Source: MB1-2 sp046566065
Lineage (GTDB): Bacteria > Actinomycetota > CADDZG01 > WHSQ01
Assembly (NCBI GenBank): GCA_046566065.1
Contig: JBKHXK010000040.1
Location: 1-18,403 of the forward strand
Reading direction: 5' to 3'
DNA: 18,403 bases
Position numbers and translations under genes: made by a program. The notes under the pieces were generated by a model. It made no database searches, was not told where the DNA came from, and saw only the letters and a program-made list of their open reading frames with translations. Positions 1 to 8,296 of this stretch are shown here, piece by piece (positions within the stretch are counted from its first letter, which is position 1; every line of letters starts with the position of its first letter).

Positions 1-561
1 GCCGATACCGGCGTCCAGCACGATAGGTACCTCGGCCCTCTCTGTGATCAAGCGGATGTTGTACGGATTGCGGATGCCCATCCCGCTTCCGATGGGAGAG
101 CCGAGCGGCATGACCGCCGCGCATCCGAGCGCTTCCAGGCGGGCCGCAAGGATCGGATCGTCGTTCGTGTAGGCGAGAACGACGAAGCCATTGTCAATAA
201 GGGTCTCGGCTGCCTCCAGAAGTCCGACGGGGTCTGGCAACAGGGTGCGGTCGTCTCCGATCACCTCGAGCTTGATCCAGTCGGTTTCGAACGCGTCTCG
301 TGCCAGCTTCGCTGTGGTCACGGCATCGCGAGCGGTGAAGCACCCCGCCGTGTTGGGAAGGATCCGCATCCCCTGTCGATCGAGCACGTCGAGTATCGAG
401 CCGCGCGCAGATGGATCGACGCGTCGGAGCGCCACCGTCGCCAGCTCGGCCCCCGACGCGGCCGCAGCCTCCTCCAGCGACTCCAGACTAGGCGCGCCGC
501 CGGTGCCCAGGATCAGGCGCGAGCTGAACGTCTGTCCCGCGATCGACAGCGGATCGTCCAT
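1..561 (-). CDS. thiG: Thiazole synthase ThiG (3' end beyond window)
   Basis: ThiG builds the thiazole phosphate ring of thiamine from 1-deoxyxylulose 5-phosphate, dehydroglycine and the thiocarboxylate of ThiS, as a cytoplasmic TIM-barrel enzyme. The visible 187 residues start MDDPLSIAGQTFSSRLILGT, keep the WIKLEVIGD stretch with the Schiff-base Lys at about residue 97, the TNDDP motif, and the GSPIGSGMGIRNP phosphate-binding segment, then run off the left edge in VLDAGIG. Only the C-terminal part of the usual roughly 255 residues is missing. The ATG at 559-561 overlaps the thiS stop as TGATG, so the two should be translationally coupled. It is the third gene of the riboswitch-led thiO-thiS-thiG unit. 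The family assignment is firm; genes beyond the edge are unknown. Confidence 0.95.
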   Translation of the reverse strand, partial: MDDPLSIAGQTFSSRLILGTGGAPSLESLEEAAAASGAELATVALRRVDPSARGSILDVLDRQGMRILPNTAGCFTARDAVTTAKLARDAFETDWIKLEVIGDDRTLLPDPVGLLEAAETLIDNGFVVLAYTNDDPILAARLEALGCAAVMPLGSPIGSGMGIRNPYNIRLITERAEVPIVLDAGIG

Positions 562-770
562 CACCCTCCCCCCACGGCGCGCAGGATCTCGACCCGGTCC
601 TCGTCGGCCAACGCAGTGGTCGCCCACCGGCTGCGCGTCACGACCTCGCCGTTGAGAGCCACCGCGACACCCCGACCGGTGCTCTGAACATCGCCCAGTC
701 TCTCGACCAGTTCAGCGACGGTCTGGCGACCCTCGAACTCGTGCGGCTCCCCGTTCAACGTGATCTTCAC
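561..770 (-). CDS. thiS: Sulfur carrier protein ThiS
   Basis: Small ubiquitin-fold sulfur carrier of 69 residues, the usual family length. Its C-terminal glycine is adenylated and thiocarboxylated to donate sulfur to ThiG. The start MKITLNGE, the central LVERLG helix, the VAVALNGEVV strand and the terminal EILRAVGGG are all typical. The tail ends in three glycines where two are required, so the functional Gly-Gly end is intact. The start is GTG (768-770), overlapping the thiO stop as GTGA. Its stop overlaps the thiG ATG. Position between thiO and thiG confirms the identification. Confidence 0.95.
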   Translation of the reverse strand: MKITLNGEPHEFEGRQTVAELVERLGDVQSTGRGVAVALNGEVVTRSRWATTALADEDRVEILRAVGGG

Positions 771-1921
771 AGGGACTGCGGCTCCCGCTCGAATCTGGTC
801 GGCTCGAATCCGGCTATGACTTCGGGCACCTCTCCCGTCTCGAGGATCTCTCCCATCGCCCTAGAGGTCACCGCCAGCAAGAGGATCCCGTTGCGGTGGT
901 GGCCCGTCGCTGCATAGAGGCCTTCGACAGAGGTCCGCCCGATGAGAGGAGCGTTGTCCGGCGTCCCGGGACGGTGGCCGACAGCGATCTCGACCAGCTC
1001 GTGCTCGGTGATCCCGGGGGCGAGCTCGTACGCATAGCGAAGGAGATCGTGCACCGCTCCTGCAGTCACCGCCGCATCGAAACCTTGCTCCTCGACGGTG
1101 GCCCCCACGACCACACGGCCGTCCGAACGCGGGACGAGGTAGACATCAAGGCCCCTGATGTTGCGCGTGAGCAGGGGCATGCCGTCCCGGCTTCGCAGAT
1201 GGAGAAGCTGTCCCTTGACCGGGCGCACCGGCAGTTGGATCCCGGCCAGGTCGCCGCTGCGGGCTCCCGCGCACACAACCACCCGATCGGCGGTGAGCGC
1301 GTCGCCTCCCGCGATCGAAAGGCCTTCCACCTTGCCTGCCGAGACCGAGATCGCTTCGGCCTCCGCAGGAACGAACGACACCCCTCGAGCGCGGCAAGCT
1401 CCGATCAGAGCGTCCAGCAAAGCTCTGTTGTCCACCTGGTGATCGCCCTCCACCAGGATCCCTCCCCGCACCGACGGCGCCAGCCCCGGTTCGAGGTCCC
1501 GCACCTCACCGCTGCGAAGCCTTCTCACCTCGAGGCCCAGGCTCTGTTGGAACCTGAAAACCTCTGCCAAGGCCGCGTTGTCGTCGTTGTCCCGCGCTAT
1601 CAGCAGGGTTCCGCAGCGGCGATAGCCGGCCGACAGACCTGCATCTCGTTCGAGTTGCTCGATGAAGTCCGGGTACGCCGCGTGGGAAGCGAGGTTCAGA
1701 CGGAGCAGCCGTTCCTCGCCGTAATGCACCTCGGTGACGGGAGCCAGCATGCCGGCCGCCGCCCACGATGCCCCGCGGCCCGGCTGCGGATCGACGACGG
1801 TGGTCCGCAAACCACGTCGCGCCGAGGCCCATGCCACCGCCAAGCCCACCGCGCCGCCGCCCACGACGACGACATCGACGCGCGTCGAGGTTCTGTCTGG
1901 TGTGGATGTCGGAACGGAGAT
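767..1921 (-). CDS. thiO: Glycine oxidase ThiO, with a probable non-canonical ATC start
   Basis: FAD enzyme of the DAO family that oxidises glycine to iminoacetate (dehydroglycine) for ThiG. Seen: GGGAVGLAVAWASARRG dinucleotide-binding motif, the VVDPQPGRGASWAAAGMLAP segment, the PVKGQLLHLR core motif, and a C-terminal TGHHRNGILLLAVTSRAMG FAD-contact motif. The only ATG/GTG/TTG in frame near the 5' end is GTG at 1862-1864, but it starts inside the Rossmann motif and removes the first strand (RVDVVV). Frame stays open up to a TAA at 1943-1945. ATC at 1919-1921 lies 5 nt after a GGGGAGG Shine-Dalgarno and directly abuts the riboswitch; using it gives 384 residues, close to family size. Starting there is my inference; a base error or rare start are both possible. 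First gene of the thi operon. Confidence 0.9.
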   Translation of the reverse strand: MSVPTSTPDRTSTRVDVVVVGGGAVGLAVAWASARRGLRTTVVDPQPGRGASWAAAGMLAPVTEVHYGEERLLRLNLASHAAYPDFIEQLERDAGLSAGYRRCGTLLIARDNDDNAALAEVFRFQQSLGLEVRRLRSGEVRDLEPGLAPSVRGGILVEGDHQVDNRALLDALIGACRARGVSFVPAEAEAISVSAGKVEGLSIAGGDALTADRVVVCAGARSGDLAGIQLPVRPVKGQLLHLRSRDGMPLLTRNIRGLDVYLVPRSDGRVVVGATVEEQGFDAAVTAGAVHDLLRYAYELAPGITEHELVEIAVGHRPGTPDNAPLIGRTSVEGLYAATGHHRNGILLLAVTSRAMGEILETGEVPEVIAGFEPTRFEREPQSL

Positions 1922-2014
1922 GACGGCCTCCCCACGCCGGCGTTACCCGGATCGGGTCCCAGGGTCGCGAGTGCCACTCGCCTCTCAGCCCGTCTTCCGA
2001 GCTCCCCTGCTGTC
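1922..2014 (-). promoter_or_regulatory. TPP riboswitch (THI element) controlling thiO-thiS-thiG
   Basis: On the minus strand the conserved pieces appear in order: GGGGAGC, GGGCTGAGAGG (about 1980-1992), a variable P3 hairpin GCGAGTGGCACTCGC, GACCCTGGGACCCGATCCGG, GTAACGCCGGCGTGGGGAGG. These match the CUGAGA, ACCUGAUCYGG and GCGUAGGGA core of thiamine pyrophosphate riboswitches. P1 can be drawn as GACAGC (2009-2014) pairing with GCCGTC (1922-1927) with one mismatch. The 3' core GGGGAGG is also the best Shine-Dalgarno for thiO, and no terminator hairpin plus T-run follows. That indicates control of translation initiation rather than attenuation: bound TPP should hide the ribosome site. Confidence 0.93.
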
Positions 2015-2024
2015 GGTCCTCAGT

Positions 2025-3542
2025 TTAGACGTCGCGCGGCTCGAGGGGCTCGACGGCGGGACCTTGGAGAACCCTGCCCTCGAGATCGAAACGAGAGCCA
2101 TGGCACGGGCAATCCCAGCTCTTCTCTGCCCCGTTCCAGTGCACGATGCAGGCGAGATGGGTGCACACCGCGGACAGGCCGCGGCAGGTACCGTCGGCGT
2201 CCTTGTAGACCGCTATCGGCTTCCCTTCCCTGCGGATCACCGTTCCTTCGCCAGGAGGGACGTCTTCGAGGGCATCGCCCGGAGTGGTGATCCGATCCCC
2301 CACCCAGTGCTGCGCGACGTTCACGTTCTCCTTCACGAACTCCTGCGCCGACTGTGGGATGTCCAGACGCTTGGAGTCGTAGAACGCCGCCCATCCATTG
2401 TCGCGCCCGGAGATCCGGTCGGTCAGGAGCATCGCTGCGAGCGTTCCGTTCGTCATCCCCCACTTGCGGAAACCGGTCGCAGTGAAGAGGTGGTCCGAGT
2501 GACGCGTGTAGCGGCCGATGTACGGGACCTCGTCCACCGACACCGTGTCTTGCGTCGACCAGCGGTACTCGATGGTGTCCAGACCGAACCGCTCGCGGGC
2601 GGTCGCCTCGAGTCGCTCGTAACAGGCCTCCGTGTCCGGTTCCTGCCCCACCTTGTGTCCCTCGCCGCCGATCATCAACAAGGTTCGCTCACCATCACGG
2701 AGCAGTCGGATCGATCTGGTCGGACTGTCGACGCTGATGTGCATCCCCTCGGGCGCCGCAACCTCTGCGGTCACCTCGCCGGCGACGGCGTAGGACCGCC
2801 ACGGGTGGACCTTGGTGAAGAAGAGCCCTCGGTCGAGAAACGGCATGTTGGTGGCGATGATGACGTCGGCGGCGGTGATCGATCCGTACTCGGTCACCAC
2901 ACGGCAGGGTTCGCCCTCTTCTACGTCTAGAGCCATCGTGTTCTCGTAGATGAAGCCACCCGCTGCGGAGAAGCGTTCCGCTAGAGCGAGCAGGTACTTG
3001 CGGGGGTGGAACTGCGCCTGGTTGGTGAAGCGCACCGCACCGGCTATCGGGAACGGCAACGGGCCCTCGGTGACGAACTCCGACGGCAGGCCGAGCCTGG
3101 CCGCCAGCTCGGCCTCCTCCCGGACCGAGTCGACCTCCGACGCGCTCTCCGTGAAGACGAAGTTGTCCTGACGCTCGAAGTCGCAGTCGATAGAGAGTGT
3201 TTCGACGAGCTCCGCGATCTTGGCCAAGGCAGCTTCGTTGGACTCTCCGTACATCCTGGCCCCCTGCTCGCCGAACTTCTTGACCAGATCTGTGTAGATA
3301 AGACTCTGGCCCGAGGTGATCTTGGCGGTCGTGTAACCGGTGACACCTCGCACGATCCGGTCGGCTTCGACGAGAGCGACGGAGCGCCCCTCCTGCTTCA
3401 GCAGGTAGGCAGCGGTGAGGCCGCAGATACCCCCGCCGACGATCGCCACATCAACCGTGACGTCGGCGCTCAGGGTCGGGTATCTGGTCTCGGGGGTGGT
3501 TCCGATCCAGAACGAGGGGTTGTTCTCTGAGAGGTGCCTCAT
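2025..3542 (-). CDS. FAD-dependent oxidoreductase with C-terminal Rieske [2Fe-2S] domain
   Basis: A 505-residue fusion resembling B. subtilis YhfW: an N-terminal DAO-type FAD domain and a C-terminal Rieske domain. Seen: DVAIVGGGICGLTAAYLLKQ (about 31-50) followed by the acidic strand end VALVEAD; a late TATGFRKWGMTNGTLAAMLL FAD-contact segment; then Rieske ligands C460/H462 (CTHLAC) and C478/H481 (CPCHGSRF). C465 and C480 fit the disulfide pair of bc-type Rieske proteins. No signal peptide or Tat motif is seen, so it is probably cytoplasmic. The substrate is unknown; electrons could pass from FAD to the cluster. The ATG at 3540-3542 overlaps the stop of the upstream ATPase gene as ATGA. The reading frame is open further upstream but would lie wholly antisense-frame inside that ATPase gene, so I rejected the longer form. 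Confidence 0.9.
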   Translation of the reverse strand: MRHLSENNPSFWIGTTPETRYPTLSADVTVDVAIVGGGICGLTAAYLLKQEGRSVALVEADRIVRGVTGYTTAKITSGQSLIYTDLVKKFGEQGARMYGESNEAALAKIAELVETLSIDCDFERQDNFVFTESASEVDSVREEAELAARLGLPSEFVTEGPLPFPIAGAVRFTNQAQFHPRKYLLALAERFSAAGGFIYENTMALDVEEGEPCRVVTEYGSITAADVIIATNMPFLDRGLFFTKVHPWRSYAVAGEVTAEVAAPEGMHISVDSPTRSIRLLRDGERTLLMIGGEGHKVGQEPDTEACYERLEATARERFGLDTIEYRWSTQDTVSVDEVPYIGRYTRHSDHLFTATGFRKWGMTNGTLAAMLLTDRISGRDNGWAAFYDSKRLDIPQSAQEFVKENVNVAQHWVGDRITTPGDALEDVPPGEGTVIRREGKPIAVYKDADGTCRGLSAVCTHLACIVHWNGAEKSWDCPCHGSRFDLEGRVLQGPAVEPLEPRDV

Positions 3543-3997
3543 CCAGGGTTCTTCGACGCCGCTCCTACGAGCTTGCCGAGAACCGAGCCCTCGTCTAGAT
3601 CCAATTTCTTCGTGAGGCGAACAACCGTGCCCGACTCGGGCGCCGACGTGAACTCGATGTTGTCGACCATCGCCCGCATCAGGAAGATCCCGCGGCCGCC
3701 CTCGGCGGCATGGTCGACGTGCTCGTGGCCCTTCGAGTCGTGGTCGAACCCGTGGCCCGTATCGATGACCTTGATCTGGCACAAGGTCTCGTCGACCTCG
3801 ACCTGGACCTCGTAGGACTCTTGGGTGCCCTCGACGTGCTTCAGGACGTTCGTGCAGGCCTCCGAGAGGGCTACCTCGATCTCGGCCACGCAATCACGGG
3901 CTATCCCGAGCCCCAGCAGGGCGTCCCGGGAGATGTGACGAACGACCGGCACGCTGGCCTCGTCACGCGGCAGATTGAGCGAGAACACGATATTCAC
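3539..3997 (-). CDS. RsbW/anti-sigma-type ATP-binding protein (HATPase_c_2)
   Basis: A small GHKL-fold ATPase of about 152 residues of the type that acts as anti-sigma factor/serine kinase in partner-switching. Motifs are intact: N box EVALSEACTNVLKH (E41, N50), G1 box VIDTGHGFD (79-83), G2 box EGGRGIFLMRAMVD (about 99-112), and GTVVRL near the end. I chose GTG at 3995-3997 because VNIVFSLNLPRD matches the usual first strand; a TTG at 4037-4039 would add 14 residues. Neither has a strong ribosome site. No STAS antagonist or sigma factor is in the window, so the partner is not visible. The stop overlaps the FAD/Rieske start (ATGA), so the two proteins are coupled, which is an unusual pairing. 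Confidence 0.85.
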   Translation of the reverse strand: MNIVFSLNLPRDEASVPVVRHISRDALLGLGIARDCVAEIEVALSEACTNVLKHVEGTQESYEVQVEVDETLCQIKVIDTGHGFDHDSKGHEHVDHAAEGGRGIFLMRAMVDNIEFTSAPESGTVVRLTKKLDLDEGSVLGKLVGAASKNPG

Positions 3998-4092
3998 GGA
4001 AGAAGGTTTCCCCTGTTCGAGCGGTCCAAACCAAGGCAAGCCTATCTAAGTGTGGCACCCTCAGATCTATTGAGGCCTCGGGCGCAGAAGGG

Positions 4093-5130
<1,038 letters not shown>

Positions 5131-5137
5131 GACCCAC

Positions 5138-5143
5138 AGGATA
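5138..5143 (-). promoter_or_regulatory. Candidate -10 element for a leaderless ltaE transcript
   Basis: On the minus strand TATCCT (pattern TANNNT) is followed by exactly 7 nt (GTGGGTC) and then the ltaE ATG. This is the spacing expected when transcription begins at the A of the start codon, common in actinobacteria. No purine-rich ribosome site precedes the ATG, which agrees. No good -35 is visible. Confidence 0.4.
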
Positions 5144-5244
5144 AGGCGTCACCAAGCGATGCCATTTTTCCCCGAAGCATCTAGACGCGGAAGGTCATCG
5201 TGACAAACATGGTGGGTGCGAAACTCATCACAGGGGGTCACGGC

Positions 5245-7170
5245 ATGAGAAGAAGACAGGCTCGACTTCTAGGCTCTCTGATGATTGCTTTGCTGACCAG
5301 CGCGTTCTTACAACCCGCGCTCGCAGCCCCCTCCTGGTCCACGAGCAGAACGAGCTACAGAGACCGGCTCGCCTCACCGGCCGCCGCCCTCTACCGGATG
5401 CCCAAGGTCAAAACGGACCCGATGGTCGAACCGATCACCGAGAACTTCGAGGTCGTGAGCCATCTCCCCTTCAGGGGGCCAACCCCCGACGCGGACGTCT
5501 TCCTCTACAAGCATGGCGGCAAGATCGGCAAGCACGCCTACGTGGGCTCCTGGGGCTACCCGTGCACGGGGCGAGGGGTCAAGATCGTTCGAACGAAGTG
5601 GCCGCGCTACCCCAAGGTCGTGGGGAGAGCCGGATCGTTCCCTGGGACGAGCGCGGAGGACATGGTGGTCTTCCGCAGCGGCGCGCGCGACATCCTGGCG
5701 GTGGGTATCCAGCCGTGTGATCAAGGAGGGGTCGGAGGCCTCGCGCTCTACAACGTGACCACACCGTCCGAGCCTCGCCTGTTGAGCTTCAAGAGGGTGC
5801 CGCCCTACGGCGTTCACGAGTTCGACGTGGCCGTCCGAGCCGACGGTCGGGTTCTCGCCCTGCTGGCCGCCAACTTCGCAGAGATCGACACTTCTCTCGG
5901 CGGTCCACCCACCGGGGGCGACTTCCGGATCATGGACATTACGAGGCCGAGGGAGCAGACGCTCGTCTCCGATTGGGGCGTCCTGGGCGATGGACCGCTG
6001 GCCGGATTCCGGCCGGGTCAGATCATCGATGCCGGCTTCGAGGGACTCGGCTACTTCGCCGCCCAGTTCGTTCACAGCGTGAGATCCGCCGACGACGGCA
6101 TGACGGCATACGTCTCCTACTGGGATTCAGGGATCCTGAAGTTCGACATCAGTGACCCCGCAGCCCCGGCGCTCCTGGGACGAACCTCCTTCCCCGCGTC
6201 TGCCGACGGCGACGCCCATTCGCTCGCGGTACTCGACCGGGACGGTGAGCGCTACCTCTATCAGAACGACGAGGATTTCAACCCCTGGTCGATCCTCACG
6301 ATCACCAGCACGGCAACGGCCAACGACGCGTATCAAGGGGTCGACCTGTTCTGGCTGCCCGCCCCCTTCACAGATCGGGAGCCGGTATCGGGTGACCTGT
6401 TCGATGCCGGCGACGGCTGCACGCAACGAGACTTCGAGGGAGCCGGCGGAAAGATCGTCCTTCTGGATCTCATAGAGCCCGGGCCCGGCGGTGAGGAGCC
6501 GCCGTGCGATCCGGTCGTTCAGATCGAGTTGGCCTCGGCAGCCGGCGCCACTGCACTGCTCATCAACTGGGTGTCTGCGTTCGACCCATTCGCTCTTCCA
6601 CCGCTCGAAGCTGAGGTGGTCGCGCGATTCGAAGCGGCCGCGCCGACACTTCCCGTGGGTGTCATCTCGGACAACGATGGCTTCGCCGACGCGGTTCGAG
6701 CCAGGCCCAGCAACTCGCAGACCACGGTCACCATCACTCCCGAACCGCGTAGCTGGGGTTACCTGAGGATCTTCCAGGAGAGCACGGCTTCAGACATCAA
6801 CGACGACGGGGTCCCCGAATACGAGCAGGTCGGCGAGTTCAACGACCTGCCCCACGTCACCGGCGAGAGCGCGACGACGCCCGGGGAGTGGTCGATCCAC
6901 AACACCGAGATCCTGGGCGACCGCGCCTATTCCTCCTGGTACAGCCACGGGATCGTGGCGCTCGACCTGACGGACCCGACCGCTCCGGTGAAGGTCGGTC
7001 AGTTCCGGCGGCCGAGCTTCAGGAAGGAGATCGCTTTCGGGCCCGATGGATTCCCCTCGACGTGGGGGATCGTGGTCGACCCGGACAAGGATCTGATCTA
7101 CGTGAGCGACATGCGTTCCGGGCTCTGGATCGTTCGTCCGACGGGGGCCGCGGCCCCCACTGTCCCCTAA
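5245..7170 (+). CDS. Secreted LVIVD-type beta-propeller protein with PA domain insertion
   Basis: A 641-residue exported protein of unknown exact role. The start at ATG 5245 follows GGGGG at 8 nt and gives a clean Sec signal: MRRRQARLLG basic end, SLMIALLTSAFL core, ALA|A cleavage near residue 27. Repeats of the form (F/L/Y)D(I/L)(S/T)DP..P..(L/V)G lie at about 169-183, 229-243, 300-314 and 573-587, the blade signature of LVIVD/choice-of-anchor propellers. Residues about 365-500 fit a protease-associated (PA) domain (GKIVLLDL, ATALLINW, PVGVISDNDG), probably closed by C392-C421. DINDDGVPEYE (518-527) looks like a calcium loop. No C-terminal anchor or protease active site is seen, so it is probably a free extracellular binding protein. 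An upstream in-frame ATG at 5209 has a poorer ribosome site. Confidence 0.82.
   Translation: MRRRQARLLGSLMIALLTSAFLQPALAAPSWSTSRTSYRDRLASPAAALYRMPKVKTDPMVEPITENFEVVSHLPFRGPTPDADVFLYKHGGKIGKHAYVGSWGYPCTGRGVKIVRTKWPRYPKVVGRAGSFPGTSAEDMVVFRSGARDILAVGIQPCDQGGVGGLALYNVTTPSEPRLLSFKRVPPYGVHEFDVAVRADGRVLALLAANFAEIDTSLGGPPTGGDFRIMDITRPREQTLVSDWGVLGDGPLAGFRPGQIIDAGFEGLGYFAAQFVHSVRSADDGMTAYVSYWDSGILKFDISDPAAPALLGRTSFPASADGDAHSLAVLDRDGERYLYQNDEDFNPWSILTITSTATANDAYQGVDLFWLPAPFTDREPVSGDLFDAGDGCTQRDFEGAGGKIVLLDLIEPGPGGEEPPCDPVVQIELASAAGATALLINWVSAFDPFALPPLEAEVVARFEAAAPTLPVGVISDNDGFADAVRARPSNSQTTVTITPEPRSWGYLRIFQESTASDINDDGVPEYEQVGEFNDLPHVTGESATTPGEWSIHNTEILGDRAYSSWYSHGIVALDLTDPTAPVKVGQFRRPSFRKEIAFGPDGFPSTWGIVVDPDKDLIYVSDMRSGLWIVRPTGAAAPTVP
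7143..7158. terminator. Perfect 16-bp GC palindrome at the end of the propeller gene
   Basis: GGGGGCCGCGGCCCCC is fully self-complementary and lies in the last codons of the propeller gene, 22 bp before the end of the convergent phosphofructokinase gene. The gap between the two stop codons is only 10 bp. With no T-run it is not a classical intrinsic terminator, but it is the only strong structure available to separate the two transcripts. It also encodes part of the TGAAAP tail. Confidence 0.4.
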
Positions 7171-7180
7171 GACCTAGAAC

Positions 7181-8212
7181 TCAACCGAAGAAGACCTCGG
7201 CGCTGGCGTAGAGATCGGGATCCAGGGTCTTGAGCTCGCCGACGCCGGCGCTGATCGGGACCCGCACGATGCTCGTGCCTTGCAGCGCGACCATCTTTCC
7301 GTAGTCCCCCTCGTGCGCCGCGTCGATCGCGTCGATGCCGAAACGCGTCGCCAGTACGCGATCGAACGCGGTGGGGGTACCGCCGCGTTGGATGTGGCCG
7401 AGGATCGTCACTCGGGTTTCGAAGCCCGTCCGTTGTTCGATCTCCCGCTCCAGCAGAACCCCTATCCCACCTAGACGGACGTGACCGAAGGCATCGACGG
7501 CCTCTTCTTGGAGGCTCTCGGTCCCCTCGACGGGAGTAGCTCCTTCCGCAACCACCACTATCGAGAAGAACCGCCCCTTCTGGTGCCGGTGCCGGATGTG
7601 CTCGCAGACCTCTTCGATGTCGAACGGTCGCTCCGGAACGAGGATGACGTCTGCCCCACCCGCGATCCCAGCGTATGTCGCGATCCACCCGGCGTGGCGG
7701 CCCATCACCTCGAGAACGATCACCCGGTTGTGCGACTCGGCCGTCGTGTGAAGCCTGTCCAGCGCGTCCGTGCAGATCTGCACCGCGGTGTTGAAGCCGA
7801 AGGTGAAATCGGTCGCGCTCAGATCGTTGTCGATCGTCTTAGGCACCCCGACGACGTTCACGCCTTCGGCAGCCAGCTTGTCCGCGACACCGAGGGTGTC
7901 CTCACCTCCGACCGCGATCAGAGCTTCGATCTTCTCGGCCTCGAGGTTCTCCTTCACCCGCTCGACCCCGCGCTCCTCCTTGAACGGGTTCGTGCGGGAG
8001 GAGCCCAGGATCGTTCCGCCGCGGTGGAGGATCCCCGAGGTGTTGTCGGGAGTGAGGTGGACCACGCTGTTCGTGAGCGGGCCCCGCCAGCCGTCCCGAT
8101 AGCCGACGATGGCGTGCCCGTACTCGTTGACCCCCTTGCGGACCACCGCCCGGATCACGGCGTTGAGGCCCGGACAGTCCCCGCCGCCCGTCAGGATGCC
8201 GATGCGAGCCAC
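7181..8212 (-). CDS. pfp: Class III 6-phosphofructokinase, probably pyrophosphate-dependent
   Basis: Phosphorylates fructose 6-phosphate to fructose 1,6-bisphosphate in glycolysis. Its 343 residues begin MARIGILTGGGDCPGLNAVI, followed by YRDGWRG, LHRGGTILGSSRTNP, VGGEDTLG, PKTIDNDL (catalytic D128), VMGRHAGWIA (170-179) and GHIQRGG near the C-terminus. Where ATP enzymes have Gly at both donor positions (E. coli 104 and 124), this protein has D105 in GGED and K125 in PKTIDND. In the family these residues go with PPi as phosphoryl donor, as in the Amycolatopsis-type enzyme. I therefore predict a reversible PPi-PFK, from sequence only. The GTG start (8210-8212) has AAAGGGGAG 3 nt upstream. The open frame continues to 8920 but that part is antisense to the coiled-coil/RlpA gene and was rejected. 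Confidence 0.92.
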   Translation of the reverse strand: MARIGILTGGGDCPGLNAVIRAVVRKGVNEYGHAIVGYRDGWRGPLTNSVVHLTPDNTSGILHRGGTILGSSRTNPFKEERGVERVKENLEAEKIEALIAVGGEDTLGVADKLAAEGVNVVGVPKTIDNDLSATDFTFGFNTAVQICTDALDRLHTTAESHNRVIVLEVMGRHAGWIATYAGIAGGADVILVPERPFDIEEVCEHIRHRHQKGRFFSIVVVAEGATPVEGTESLQEEAVDAFGHVRLGGIGVLLEREIEQRTGFETRVTILGHIQRGGTPTAFDRVLATRFGIDAIDAAHEGDYGKMVALQGTSIVRVPISAGVGELKTLDPDLYASAEVFFG

Positions 8213-8296
8213 TCGCTCCCCTTTCGAAGACGATCTCGTTCCGAGGCGGTATTCATACCCGAGGCCGTGTCCTGGCCCAGAACCCTCAATTCGGCC

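Noticed and set aside
896..2930. Long plus-strand open frames antisense to thiO and the FAD/Rieske gene
   Set aside because: They are shadows of real minus-strand genes. They show no recognisable domains, are rich in Arg/His/Pro, and one runs straight through the riboswitch.
3543..3893. Upstream extension of the FAD/Rieske protein by 117 residues
   Set aside because: The extension is Arg/Gly-rich out-of-frame sequence of the ATPase gene. The ATG at 3542 sits in an ATGA overlap directly before the normal FAD-domain start.
4059..4075. CCTCA/TGAGG hairpin between ltaE and the ATPase gene
   Set aside because: Only a 5-bp stem with a 7-nt loop and no T-run; too weak to call a terminator or operator.
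8248..8259. GGTATTCATACC near-palindrome between pfp and the RlpA-type gene
   Set aside because: Short, and could equally be part of a -10 element. No second copy or known operator match, so not listed as a feature.
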